Assembly (NCBI RefSeq): GCF_042665095.1
Contig: NZ_JBHTBV010000006.1
Direction: 5' to 3' (one strand)
From: Gordonibacter pamelaeae
GTDB taxonomy: Bacteria; Actinomycetota; Coriobacteriia; Coriobacteriales; Eggerthellaceae
Length of the DNA stretch: 64,000 bases
Shown here one piece after another: positions 25,351-33,560 of the stretch (position 1 is the first letter of the stretch; each line of letters opens with the position of its first letter). The notes beneath the pieces were generated by a model that saw nothing but the letters and a program-made list of their open reading frames with translations, did no database searches and was not told the DNA's origin. The position numbers and the translations under genes were made by a program.

Positions 25351-26040
25351 TCAGCGAACCTCGATGCGGCGGACAGCAGCCCAGGCAACGAGCACGCCGA
25401 GGGCCGTCACGACAGCGAACAGGAGAAACGGGTTCGCCAAGCTCGCCCCTTCGCCGAAGCCGAGCAGCCAAGACATGGTTCCGGCAAATGCCCAGGCCGC
25501 TCCCTCGACGTTCGTCAAAATCGTGAGCCCTACCAAGACCAACGCCGCGCAGGCGAGCACGACGCGCCGCGTGCCGAAACGCATCTGCAGCGCGGCAAAC
25601 GCGAGTCCCGCGCCCGAAGTCGCGGCGCACCCCAGAGCCATGAACAGGAAGTCGAGCGCAGGACCGTTGCTGAGCCCGTACGACATCAAGTACAACGACT
25701 GCATCTGCGGCCAGAACGACACGAGGATCACGCACGCGGCTTCGACGAGACCGAGGAACAGGCAGGCCGCCCCCAACGACGCAACCGTGCTCGCGATGAC
25801 CTGAGGGCGCGTGAGCCCCATCTGCATAAGGAAGCGAATGTCGCCTTGGAACGTGGAAAGGGCGAGCAGGGGCATGAGGAAGTAGGGCAGGAACCCCATG
25901 TTAGGCACCGACAGATAAGCGCCCTTCGTGAGGCCGATCAGGGCCACAGCGGCGATGATAGCCCCGATGATCAGGCAGAACACCGCCGCGCTCTGCACGA
26001 GCTCCACAGCTTGGTAGCGGATGGCCGCTTTGAGTTTCAT
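25351..26040 (-). CDS. ABC transporter membrane subunit (YtrA-type locus)
   Basis: 229 residues with six predicted helices: about 15-37, 48-62, 85-110, 125-150, 160-180 and 205-222. It lacks a recognised catalytic motif and fits the small membrane subunits paired with ABC ATPases under GntR/YtrA control. It begins 4 bases after the ATPase gene end. With the ATPase gene damaged, it may be an orphan. Confidence 0.7.
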   Translation of the reverse strand: MKLKAAIRYQAVELVQSAAVFCLIIGAIIAAVALIGLTKGAYLSVPNMGFLPYFLMPLLALSTFQGDIRFLMQMGLTRPQVIASTVASLGAACLFLGLVEAACVILVSFWPQMQSLYLMSYGLSNGPALDFLFMALGCAATSGAGLAFAALQMRFGTRRVVLACAALVLVGLTILTNVEGAAWAFAGTMSWLLGFGEGASLANPFLLFAVVTALGVLVAWAAVRRIEVR

Positions 26041-26044
26041 GAGG

Positions 26045-26832
26045 TCACTCCCCCTTCTCGGTCAGTTTGACGAACAGTTTCTGCAGGTTGACGGGCGCCG
26101 TGTCCAGACGGTCGTTCAACCGCTCGGCGTCCGGAGTGCCCAAGAGGTACGCCACCGCAACGCCGCCCAGCTCGTCGACGTCGAGCACGTCGAGCCCTTC
26201 GCAGTACGCGCGCACGTCGGCTGCGCGCCCCGACACGCTGTAGCCGCTCGAGCGCAGCTCGTCGGCCGAGGCCTGCATGAGCACGCGACCCTCGTCGATG
26301 ATGGTGACGCGCTCCACGAGGTTCGCCACCTCCTCGATGAGGTGCGTGGCGATGACCACCGTGCGCGGGCGCTCCAGGTAGTCCTCCATCAGCAGCTGGT
26401 AGAACAGCTCGCGATGGGCGGCGTCCAGGCCCAGTACCGGCTCGTCGAGCAGCAGGTAGTCCGCGTCGAGCGAGAGCGCCAGCACGAGCTGGCAGATGGT
26501 GCGGTAGCCGGTGGAGAGCGCGCCCGTCTTCGCCTTCACATCGAGGTCGAACGCCTTAGCCAAGCGCTTGGCGCGCTTGGCGTCGAACCCCTCGTGGAAG
26601 CGACCCATCTGCTCGATGAGGTCATCCACGTGCATAGCTCGCCGTCCACCAGGATGCGGCCCTCCGTGGGCACGAGGCGGTTGGACGCGATGCCCAGCAG
26701 CGTCGTCTTGCCCGCGCCGTTGCGGCCGAGGAGCGCGTGGATCTTCCCGTATTCGAAGGACAGCGACACGTCGTCGAGCGCCGTCGTCTTCCCGAACCGC
26801 TTCGTCAAATGCTCGGCGCGCAGCTCACGCAT
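26045..26832 (-). pseudogene. ABC ATPase gene broken by an internal deletion
   Basis: Two fragments in different frames. The first (26832 to about 26640) reads MRELRAEHLTKRFGKTTALD, Walker A LLGRNGAGKTTLLG, and RLVPTEGRILVDGE. The second (26635 to 26045) starts in the middle, MHVDDLIEQMGRFHEGFDAK, and has a degenerate signature LSTGYRT, Walker B DYLLLDEPVLGLD and the switch VIATHLIEE. The join near 26632-26642 lacks about 30 residues including the Q-loop, and the net change is not a multiple of three. ATPase activity of either piece is unlikely. An assembly error is possible but would have to drop about 90 bases. Confidence 0.75.
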
Positions 26833-27196
26833 GATCGTATCCCTTCTCGATGAGGTCGATGACCTGCTCTTTCGTCAGGCCCAGCTTCTTCGCCTCGGCC
26901 ACGAGCGCACTCACGTAGCGCTCGTCGAAGGCGCTCTCGCGCTTCGCGCGCACTTTCTCGCGCGCGCCGTCCTGCACGTACATGCCCATCCCCCTCCTCT
27001 TGTAGATGATGCCCTCGTCCACGAGGATGTTCATGCCCTTGAGGACGGTGTGCGGGTTGATGCCGAGCAGCGCCGCGAGCTCGTTGGTCGAGGGGACGCG
27101 GTCCCCTTCGGCGTACGCGCCCGTGAAGACGTCGTCCTCGATCTGCTCGGCGATCTGCACGAACAGCGGCACGTCGCGCCCCGGATCGATGTTCAC
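26825..27196 (-). CDS. GntR-family regulator, YtrA subfamily
   Basis: 123-residue repressor: winged helix (VPLFVQIAEQIEDDVFTGAY, then NELAALLGINPHTVLKGMNI and KRRGMGMYV) and a short helical C-terminus typical of YtrA regulators of ABC transporters. GTG 27196 is preceded by GGAGG. It overlaps the ATPase gene by 8 bases. A 26-base palindrome covers its transcription start, so it represses itself and the transporter genes. Confidence 0.9.
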   Translation of the reverse strand: MNIDPGRDVPLFVQIAEQIEDDVFTGAYAEGDRVPSTNELAALLGINPHTVLKGMNILVDEGIIYKRRGMGMYVQDGAREKVRAKRESAFDERYVSALVAEAKKLGLTKEQVIDLIEKGYDHA

Positions 27197-27217
27197 GATT
27201 CCTCCGTCCTTTCCTTG

Positions 27218-27245
27218 CTGGTTAGTTACTCAAGTAACTAACCAG
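27218..27245. promoter_or_regulatory. Operator of the YtrA-type regulator
   Basis: Perfect 13-base inverted repeat CTGGTTAGTTACT (27218-27230) and its complement (27233-27245), two bases between. It starts 1 base downstream of the -10 element and covers the predicted start site. Confidence 0.8.
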
Positions 27246-27246
27246 C

Positions 27247-27275
27247 AGTGTACGGGCAGTGCGATGGGATGTCAA
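27247..27275 (-). promoter_or_regulatory. Promoter of the YtrA-type operon
   Basis: Minus strand consensus TTGACA (27275-27270), 17 bases, TACACT (27252-27247). Confidence 0.8.
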
Positions 27276-27279
27276 GCAG

Positions 27280-27322
27280 AAAAAGGGAGGCGCGCCGGAT
27301 CGTTCGACCCAACGCGCCTCCC
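27280..27322 (-). terminator. Terminator of the TetR-oxidoreductase operon
   Basis: Minus strand GGGAGGCGCG (27322-27313), 18-base loop, CGCGCCTCCC (27294-27285), then TTTTT (27284-27280). About 85 bases after the oxidoreductase stop and directly before the next promoter. Confidence 0.75.
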
Positions 27323-27373
27323 TCGCGTTCGCAACTCTACTAATTCGCGCAATACATCTGGCGATTTAGCACG

Positions 27374-27393
27374 GATGTTTCACGTGAAACATC
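27374..27393. promoter_or_regulatory. parS: parS-like site 1
   Basis: GATGTTTCACGTGAAACATC, a perfect 20-base palindrome; the core 16 bases (27376-27391) equal the bacterial parS consensus bound by ParB. It shares a 26-base identical block (TTAGCACGGA plus the core) with the copy at 29746. Confidence 0.85.
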
Positions 27394-27406
27394 CTATCCG
27401 CGCACC

Positions 27407-28987
27407 TCAGAGCACCCCTTGGAACACCGTGTCCGTGTCGCGGCAGAGGTGCTGGACGGCGGTGCGGGCGGTCTCCACCGCAGTGGGCAGGCCGCCGGGG
27501 GCGACGAGACGCTGGCCGGCGAAGTACGCGCCTGCGATGCCCTCGGGCTTCGCCGGGTAGCTGCGCGTCTTCTCGCCCGGGGCCATGTTGGACATCCACG
27601 AGCCCTTGTACGAGTGCAGGTAGCGCTCGTAGGTGAGCGGCGTGGCCACGTCCCACACCTCCACCTTGCCCTCGATCTGCGGGTACTTCCTCGACACCGC
27701 GGCGATCACTGCCTCGGCGAGCTTCCGCTTCTCCTCGGCGTAGGTGCCGTCGGCCTTGCGCGCCGCCCACCAGTCGTAGGTGTCGCCGTTCATGAACAGC
27801 GTCATGGCCGTGCAGCCCGCGGGCGCGTAGCCCTCGTAGGCGGCGTAGTTGTTGATGGCGAGCGCGTCGTGGCGCTGCCCGCCGCAGAAGACAGGCTCGT
27901 CGACGGGGAAGCCGACCGATTCGGGCACGTCCGAGAGGTCGGCGCGGACGCCGAGGCTCACGAACGTGTCGAGGATCGGCGAGACGTTCGCCCGCAGGTC
28001 GTCGGCCCACCCTTCGGCAATCGGCGGGTCGAACAGCTCGTCGACGGCCATGCGCAGGTCCTGCGTCACGATCACGGCGTCGAAGGCGCGCTCCTCGCCG
28101 TCCACGACCACGCCCGTCGCGCGGCTGCCCACCACCGCCACGCGCTCCACCGGCGTGCGGTACTCGATGCGGCCTCCCAGCCGCTCCAGCGTCTCCGCGA
28201 TGCGCCGCGCCATGGCGAGCGAGCCTCCCAGCGGGTAGCCGCCGTCGCCTGCGGCCAGCGTCGAGAGCGTGAAGGCGAGGCCCATCGCGCTCATGTCCTC
28301 GCCGACCATGCTCGAGAACAGGGTGCGCAGAAGAGGGCTCGAGAATCGCTCGGCGAAGGCGCGGGCGGTCTGGTTCGCATAGAAGGGCATGCGCGGCATC
28401 GCCGGCAGCATCGGCAGCATCGCCCCGAGTCCCATCTTGCGGGGTTCGGCCGCCTGCACGCCCTTGAGGTCGGTGACGGGCATGTCCATCTTCATGAACT
28501 TCCGCACGTCCTTGACCAGACGGCGTATCTCGCGCGCGTCCTCGGGCGCGACGTCCAGCAGGTGCTTCTCGAGCCGGTCGAGGTCGCGATAGAGGCAGAC
28601 GGTCCGCCCTTCGAACTCGTAGACGAGGAAAGGGTCGCGCACGTAGACGGGCACCTCCGGGTTCAGCGCGCCGATCTCCGTCCACACCGCGTTGAGCGCG
28701 GTCTTCGGCGACGATCCCGTGAGCCAGTGCATACCTCCTTCGAAGAGGTAGCCCTTGCGGCTCCAGCTGGTCGACGCGCCGCCAGGGATCGTGTGCGACT
28801 CGAAGACGGTGACGTCGAAGCCGCTCTGGCGCGCGTACACCCCCGCCGCGAGTCCCGCGATGCCGGCCCCCACGACGGCGATGCGCTTCGGCGAGGCTCC
28901 CGCTCCCGCCGCCCCTGCCGAGCCCGCCATGCTCGGCAACCCGTCCACCGATGTTTCACATGAAACATCCGTTCGCTGCATGTTCAT
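27407..28987 (-). CDS. FAD-dependent oxidoreductase, phytoene desaturase-like
   Basis: 526-residue flavoprotein of the CrtI/COG1233 amine-oxidase superfamily. The dinucleotide-binding fold is IAVVGAGIAGLAAGVYARQS followed by VTVFESHTIPGG; the FAD-sealing C-terminal part is AYFAGQRLVAPGGLPTAVE. Substrate is unknown: carotenoid, retinol or other isoprenoid-like lipids are possible. The ATG at 28987 (AGGTAGGG upstream) is 4 bases from the TetR stop; with it, codons 7-12 (DVSCET) are encoded by a parS-like site. A second start at 28930 would avoid this but has no ribosome site. The TetR regulator upstream probably controls it. Confidence 0.85.
   Translation of the reverse strand: MNMQRTDVSCETSVDGLPSMAGSAGAAGAGASPKRIAVVGAGIAGLAAGVYARQSGFDVTVFESHTIPGGASTSWSRKGYLFEGGMHWLTGSSPKTALNAVWTEIGALNPEVPVYVRDPFLVYEFEGRTVCLYRDLDRLEKHLLDVAPEDAREIRRLVKDVRKFMKMDMPVTDLKGVQAAEPRKMGLGAMLPMLPAMPRMPFYANQTARAFAERFSSPLLRTLFSSMVGEDMSAMGLAFTLSTLAAGDGGYPLGGSLAMARRIAETLERLGGRIEYRTPVERVAVVGSRATGVVVDGEERAFDAVIVTQDLRMAVDELFDPPIAEGWADDLRANVSPILDTFVSLGVRADLSDVPESVGFPVDEPVFCGGQRHDALAINNYAAYEGYAPAGCTAMTLFMNGDTYDWWAARKADGTYAEEKRKLAEAVIAAVSRKYPQIEGKVEVWDVATPLTYERYLHSYKGSWMSNMAPGEKTRSYPAKPEGIAGAYFAGQRLVAPGGLPTAVETARTAVQHLCRDTDTVFQGVL
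28951..28968. promoter_or_regulatory. parS: parS-like site 2 (one mismatch)
   Basis: ATGTTTCACATGAAACAT; the 16-base core differs from consensus parS at one central base (CACATG for CACGTG). It falls within the first codons of the oxidoreductase. Confidence 0.65.
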
Positions 28988-28990
28988 TCC

Positions 28991-29569
28991 CTACCTCTTC
29001 CTCACGATGTCGACGATCCATTCCGGCTCCGGGCACGGCATATCGGGATACACGGCCAGCTCTTCGGCGATGCCCTGGATAGCGGCCCAAAACGCGACGG
29101 ACAGCGCAACGGGGTCGCCCTCGCGGATGCTTCCCTCGCGCTGGCCGCGGCGCACCACCTCGGCAGTGGGCGTGTTCACATCGAAGCCCGCGAGCAGCTC
29201 CTTCGCGCGCGGCGGTATGGCCTCGTCCATGAGCGCGTTGCCCATGAGCACGAACATGTCCGCCATGAACGGCTCCTCGCGCAGATAGCCCAGGACCCCC
29301 GCGGCGGCCCCCTCGAAAAACGCGATCGCGCCGCCCTCGGCCCCCTCGCCCATCATCGCCATCGGGCCGCTCACGCCCAGGCCTATCAGCTCCTCGTACA
29401 GCGCTTCCTTCGAATCGAAGTAGTGGAACATGAGCCCCGCGCTCATGCCCACCGCCTCGGCGATGTCGCCCACCTTCGTGCCCGCGTATCCCTTGCGCAC
29501 GAACAGGCGCAGCGCCGCCCGGAGTATCTCCTCGCGCCGCTGCTCCCGCTGCTCCTGCCTCGTCACCAT
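28991..29569 (-). CDS. TetR-family transcriptional regulator
   Basis: 192 residues. HTH at residues 10-55: REEILRAALRLFVRKGYAG, TKVGDIAEAVGMSAGLMFHY and FDSKEALYEEL. The C-terminal ligand domain is helical and unassigned. ATG 29569 has GAAGGA upstream and lies downstream of the predicted transcript start; the longer starts at 29587 and 29605 fall in the operator or promoter. It forms an operon with the oxidoreductase and most likely represses both. Confidence 0.88.
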   Translation of the reverse strand: MVTRQEQREQRREEILRAALRLFVRKGYAGTKVGDIAEAVGMSAGLMFHYFDSKEALYEELIGLGVSGPMAMMGEGAEGGAIAFFEGAAAGVLGYLREEPFMADMFVLMGNALMDEAIPPRAKELLAGFDVNTPTAEVVRRGQREGSIREGDPVALSVAFWAAIQGIAEELAVYPDMPCPEPEWIVDIVRKR

Positions 29570-29586
29570 TGGTTGAACATCCTTCA

Positions 29587-29609
29587 TTGAATCATTATTC
29601 AACATAGTA
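29587..29609. promoter_or_regulatory. TetR operator with -10 element
   Basis: TTGAAT (29587-29592), four bases, ATTCAA (29597-29602) form a palindrome directly downstream of the minus-strand -10 TACTAT (29609-29604). It covers the expected start site of the TetR operon. Confidence 0.55.
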
Positions 29610-29710
29610 GCACGAGGAAGGAGCACGCGAGACGAGAATGCGAGGAATATGAGATCGCGTGTCATGCGCGAGAAAGGGGCCGGGCAGCGAACATCAACGG
29701 AGTGCACAGA

Positions 29711-29726
29711 CGTTTCACGTGGAACA
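29711..29726. promoter_or_regulatory. parS: parS-like site 3 (two mismatches)
   Basis: CGTTTCACGTGGAACA matches the 16-base parS core at 14 positions, including the central TTTCACGTG. It is 20 bases from the perfect site 4. Confidence 0.6.
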
Positions 29727-29745
29727 TCTGGGGTCTTAGCACGGA

Positions 29746-29761
29746 TGTTTCACGTGAAACA
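29746..29761. promoter_or_regulatory. parS: parS-like site 4 (perfect)
   Basis: TGTTTCACGTGAAACA, identical to the parS consensus, in the gap between the TetR gene and the helicase gene. The preceding TTAGCACGGA is also present at site 1. Confidence 0.85.
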
Positions 29762-29844
29762 CCGCAGCGGCCATGGAGCGAAGCAAAAACGGCCTTCGCA
29801 GAGAAAGCCGGCAGCCCGCGTAAGCGTCCGCAGCGCGCGGCGCC

Positions 29845-31905
29845 CTACCCCGCGAGGAACCTGCTCGGCCTTCCCCGGTGCAGGACGGTCAGTCGGTGCA
29901 GGGCGCGGGTGACCGCGACGTAGAGGAGGGTGCGTTCGAGCTCGGTGGAGAAGAAGCGCTCGTCGGCGTCGAGCACGACCACCTCGTCGAACTCGAGGCC
30001 CTTCGCCATCTTGACGGACGCCACCGACACGCCCTCCTCGAAGGTCTCCGTGCGCTCGGTCAGCAGGTGGACGTCCACGTCGCGGGAGAGCAGCTCGGCG
30101 TAGCGCGCGGCCAGCTCGTCGGAAGCGTGCAGGATCCCGAGCGTCTTGCGGCCGCTCGCGCGAAAGGCGCGGACGGCTTCGAGCGTCCGCGCGAGCACCT
30201 CGGCCGTATCCGCGCAGCCGACGATGCGCGGCTCCTCGCCGTGCCGCTCCACGGCCTCAAGCCCGGCGGCGGGCTTCACGCGGTTCGCGAGCGCCACGAT
30301 CTCGCTCGTGGAACGGTAGCTGCGCGTGAGCCGCACGACGCGCGCCGCGCCGTAGGCCCGAGCCACGTCCTCGAGCGTGGCGGAGTTGCCGTCGTCCACC
30401 ACCTGGCAGCAGTCGCCCAGCACGGTCCTGCCGCAGCGGAACAGGCGCGCCACGAGCACATGCTGCACCGGCGTCAGGTCCTGCATCTCGTCCACCACGA
30501 GGTGCTTGACGCCGTCGTAGCGCTCGAAGCCCGAGAACGCGCCCTGGAGGAGCGCGAGCGGCGCGGCGTCCTCCCACTCCACCGTGCGCTTGGACCCGAT
30601 TGCGAGCGCGCCGTCCCATCCGTGCTCGGCCATGAAGAAGCGGTAGAGCGAAAGCGCGTCCTTAGCGCGCAGCATGCCGGCCAGGCGCCGGCGCGCCTCC
30701 CGCTTCGTCGGCACGGCGTGGCGGTCGCGCCCGACGCTCGTCGACTCCAGCTCGTAGACCACGCTCGCGGCCACGAGGTCGAGCCGCTCCTCCAAGGCGA
30801 GGCCCCCGTGCGCGCGGAACCGCACGTCGATCCAGGCCGCATCCAGCGTGCGCCGTCCGAACGTCAGATCCTCCGCCGCGAACGCGGTCTCGGGAACCTG
30901 CTCGAGGAACGCGAGCACCGCGTCGGCGAACGCGGCCGTCCCCTTCAAGCGGGCGCGCTCGCGCCACGCCTCGTCCACCGCGTCCACGCTCGAGCGCGCG
31001 GGTGCGACGCGCACGGAGCCGCCGAGCGCCCGCTCCACGACGCCGCGCAGGTCGAACGCCTCGATGGGCTCCTCGCCGAGCTCCGGCAGCACGCCGGCGA
31101 TGTAGTCGGCGAACACGCGGTTCGGCGAGAGGAGGGCCACGTGGCGCGACGACAGCTCGCCGCGCCGCCGGTACAGCAGGTACGCCACGCGGTGCAGCGC
31201 GATTGAGGTCTTGCCCGAGCCCGCCACACCCTGGATGACGAGCGTGCCCGGCTCCTCGTCGCGGATGATGCGGTTCTGCTCGGCTTGGATGGACGCGACG
31301 ATGACGCGCATCTTCCGGTCGGAATCGCGCCCCAGCTCGCGCGCCAGCACCTCGTCGCGCACGCTCGAGGCGCTGTCCGCCGCATACACGAGCTCGCCCC
31401 GCTCCACCCCCAGCTGGCGCTTGCGCGAAAGAAAGCCTTCCACACGGCCCGAGGGCGCTTCGTAGGCAGCCGGGCCCGTCTCGTCGTGCTCGTAGAACAG
31501 CGCCGCCACCGGCGAGCGCCAGTCGGACACCACGGTGCGGCCCTCCGCCGCGAACGAGAAGCGCCCCAGGTAGAACGCCTCCGGCCCCCCTTCCCCGTCG
31601 GCCGCGAAGTCCACGCGCGCGAAGTAGGGCGCGTCGAGCATCTTGCGCAGCTGCGCGGCCGCCTCGTGCGACTGCGCCGCGCGCCGGTCGACCTCGGCCA
31701 GCGCCAGCTCGTTCTGGAAGGCCTCCGCAGGGTCGATCTCCCCGCGGTACGCCACCTGGTAGCGCTTGGCCTCGCGGTAGCCGTCCTCTATCCGCCCATG
31801 CAGGGCCTCGGCCTCGCCGAGGGCGGCGCGCACGAGGCCGAGCGTCTCGGCGAGCCGCGCCTCCTCCTCCGCCTTGACGGCGTCGTGCCCTTCCCTTTCG
31901 CTCAT
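29845..31905 (-). CDS. HelD-like superfamily 1 helicase
   Basis: 686-residue UvrD-type ATPase. An N-terminal charged coiled coil (residues 1-90) is followed by the split ATPase: Walker A QGVAGSGKTSIALHRVAYL, DEXX-box HLVVDEMQDLTPVQH, motif III GDCCQVVDDG, and C-terminal motifs ASVKMAKGLEFDEVVVLD and LYVAVTRALHRL. HelD proteins recycle stalled RNA polymerase, and actinobacterial forms can give rifampicin tolerance. ATG 31905 follows AAGGAGGAG and overlaps the AraC-GNAT stop (ATGA). Confidence 0.87.
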   Translation of the reverse strand: MSEREGHDAVKAEEEARLAETLGLVRAALGEAEALHGRIEDGYREAKRYQVAYRGEIDPAEAFQNELALAEVDRRAAQSHEAAAQLRKMLDAPYFARVDFAADGEGGPEAFYLGRFSFAAEGRTVVSDWRSPVAALFYEHDETGPAAYEAPSGRVEGFLSRKRQLGVERGELVYAADSASSVRDEVLARELGRDSDRKMRVIVASIQAEQNRIIRDEEPGTLVIQGVAGSGKTSIALHRVAYLLYRRRGELSSRHVALLSPNRVFADYIAGVLPELGEEPIEAFDLRGVVERALGGSVRVAPARSSVDAVDEAWRERARLKGTAAFADAVLAFLEQVPETAFAAEDLTFGRRTLDAAWIDVRFRAHGGLALEERLDLVAASVVYELESTSVGRDRHAVPTKREARRRLAGMLRAKDALSLYRFFMAEHGWDGALAIGSKRTVEWEDAAPLALLQGAFSGFERYDGVKHLVVDEMQDLTPVQHVLVARLFRCGRTVLGDCCQVVDDGNSATLEDVARAYGAARVVRLTRSYRSTSEIVALANRVKPAAGLEAVERHGEEPRIVGCADTAEVLARTLEAVRAFRASGRKTLGILHASDELAARYAELLSRDVDVHLLTERTETFEEGVSVASVKMAKGLEFDEVVVLDADERFFSTELERTLLYVAVTRALHRLTVLHRGRPSRFLAG

Positions 31906-32825
31906 AGGATGCTCCTCCTTCCGCTTCCGCTTCCATCCTTTGGCTCCGCGCGCAGCAGGAACCATTGCACGGGATAACCGAGCTCCGTGCCCAGCCCAGC
32001 CTCCTCGAACCCGAGCGCCGCGAGGTCTCGCCGGTATCCCGTGTCGGCGCGGTCGCCCGCGCGGTACGTGGCGATAGCCAGGTCGCGTCCCGGCAGCGCG
32101 GCCTGCACGGCCGCGACGAGCGCCCGCGCCGGGCCTCCGCCCCGCCGTTGCCGCGGATGCACCGCCAGCACGTCGATGCGGGCCCGCGCAGGGTCGAAGG
32201 CCGCCGCGCCCGCGAGGGCCGCCGACCCCGCCCCGCAGGCGACGAGCGCCCGGCCGCGGGCCACGGCGTCGCGCAGCCAGGCCCCGTGCCGACGCTCGTC
32301 AAGCCAGGGGAAGCCGTCCACGGCGAGCCGCATGAGATCCATCCACGCCGGCACGTCGGCGGGCGTCGCGGCCCTGGCCTCCCAGGGACCGGTCCCGGCC
32401 TCCCAGCCGGCCCGGCCGTCTGCCGCACCCGCCGGCGAGCCGTCCCGCCCGGCCGCGGGCCCGCCCAGCTCCAGCGGCAGCTGCAGCGGGTAGAACGCGC
32501 CGCCCGCCCTGAAGCGCGCCGGCGGCGCCTTGTACAGCGCGGCGAACGCCGCCGAGAACGTTTGCTGGCTGTCGTAGCCGGCCTCGCGGGCGATGTCGGC
32601 TACGGGCCGCTGCGTCTCCACGAGCGCGCGGGCGGCCTCGGTGAGCCGGCGGCGCGACGCGTAGGCGTGCACGGTCATGCCCGTCGCCTCGCCGAACAGG
32701 CGGTGCAGATGGAACTTCGAGTAGCCGGCAGCGCGCGCGATGGCGTCCAGATCGAGCCGCCCGCCCCGGTGCGCCTCGATGCACGCCACCGCCCGCTCCA
32801 CCGCGCGCAGGTGCTCCAGCTCCAT
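31902..32825 (-). CDS. AraC-type HTH fused to a GNAT acetyltransferase
   Basis: 307 residues. Residues 1-105 are a two-HTH AraC DNA-binding domain at the N-terminus (CIEAHRGGRLDLDAIARAAG, FHLHRLFGEATGMTV, ADIAREAGYDSQQTFSAAF). After a Gly/Ala-rich linker (about 110-145), residues 148-307 look like a GNAT domain (ARAATPADVPAWMDLMRLAV, then DVLAVHPRQRRGGGPARALV as the acetyl-CoA loop). An AraC domain at the N-terminus with an enzyme behind it resembles the Ada/Rob-like layout. It is translationally coupled to the HelD-like gene, suggesting a joint stress or drug response; this is inference. Confidence 0.82.
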   Translation of the reverse strand: MELEHLRAVERAVACIEAHRGGRLDLDAIARAAGYSKFHLHRLFGEATGMTVHAYASRRRLTEAARALVETQRPVADIAREAGYDSQQTFSAAFAALYKAPPARFRAGGAFYPLQLPLELGGPAAGRDGSPAGAADGRAGWEAGTGPWEARAATPADVPAWMDLMRLAVDGFPWLDERRHGAWLRDAVARGRALVACGAGSAALAGAAAFDPARARIDVLAVHPRQRRGGGPARALVAAVQAALPGRDLAIATYRAGDRADTGYRRDLAALGFEEAGLGTELGYPVQWFLLRAEPKDGSGSGRRSIL

Positions 32826-32912
32826 GCCAGCCTCCTTCCTCCCTTTCGGCCCGGATGCTCCATTGAACCAGAACGCCACGGCACGCGTCTCTACTTTTCT
32901 TGCTCTGTCGGG

Positions 32913-32944
32913 AAAAGGAAACGCCCGCCGAGGGCGGGCGTTTC
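32913..32944 (-). terminator. Terminator of the yceD operon
   Basis: GAAACGCCCGCC (32918-32929) and its complement (32933-32944) around a 3-base loop; on the minus strand it is followed by CCTTTT. It lies 65 bases after yceD. Confidence 0.7.
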
Positions 32945-33008
32945 GAAACAGTGCGGCAAATGCATCGAAAAGGGCGGGGACGGGCCCTCCGCGATGGCGG
33001 GAAGGAGG

Positions 33009-33560
33009 TCAGTTCTGCTCGAACGGGAAGTCCTTCAGCACGGCGAACGGGTTGGGCGGCGCGTCGTCGCCCGCGTCCTCGGCCGGCGCGCAGCCGCACG
33101 GGCCATCGTTGAGGTTCGCACCGCACGTGGGGCAGAGCCCCTTGCATTCCTCGTCGCACAGCGGCACGAGCGGGAACTCCAGGAGCAGCGCCGCGCGCAG
33201 CAGCGGCTCCAGGTCGATGACGTTGTCGTCGGGCAGCACGTCGAACTCGTCGTCGTCCATGTCCTCGGGCGCCTCCCTGTCGGCGCCGATCAGGAAGTAC
33301 CCCTCGACCTCGCCCGTCACGGGGAACGAGAACTCGTCCACGCAGCGCGCGCACGACGTCTTCGCCTCCCCCTCCACGGTGCCGGTGACGAGCAGCGCGT
33401 CGCCCGTGTTCGTCACGTCCACCTGCCAGGCCAGCGGCTCGGCGAAGTCGTACAGGTCGGGACCGGCCTTCACGACGGGCACGGCGTACGTTCCCTCAAA
33501 ATGCGAGCTCTCCGCAGGTGCGAAGAGCTCCGAGGGTATAGGGATGCGCGTCGCTTCCAT
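33009..33560 (-). CDS. yceD: DUF177 protein YceD
   Basis: 183 residues. YceD is linked to 23S rRNA/50S biogenesis and normally lies before rpmF. Landmarks are SCARCVDEFSFPVTGEVEGY, DDNVIDLEPLLRAALLLEFP and CDEECKGLCPTCGANLN with paired cysteines. It starts one base into the stop of the coiled-coil gene (TGATG). The C-terminal tail is acidic and Pro-rich. Its separation from rpmF is unusual. Confidence 0.9.
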   Translation of the reverse strand: MEATRIPIPSELFAPAESSHFEGTYAVPVVKAGPDLYDFAEPLAWQVDVTNTGDALLVTGTVEGEAKTSCARCVDEFSFPVTGEVEGYFLIGADREAPEDMDDDEFDVLPDDNVIDLEPLLRAALLLEFPLVPLCDEECKGLCPTCGANLNDGPCGCAPAEDAGDDAPPNPFAVLKDFPFEQN

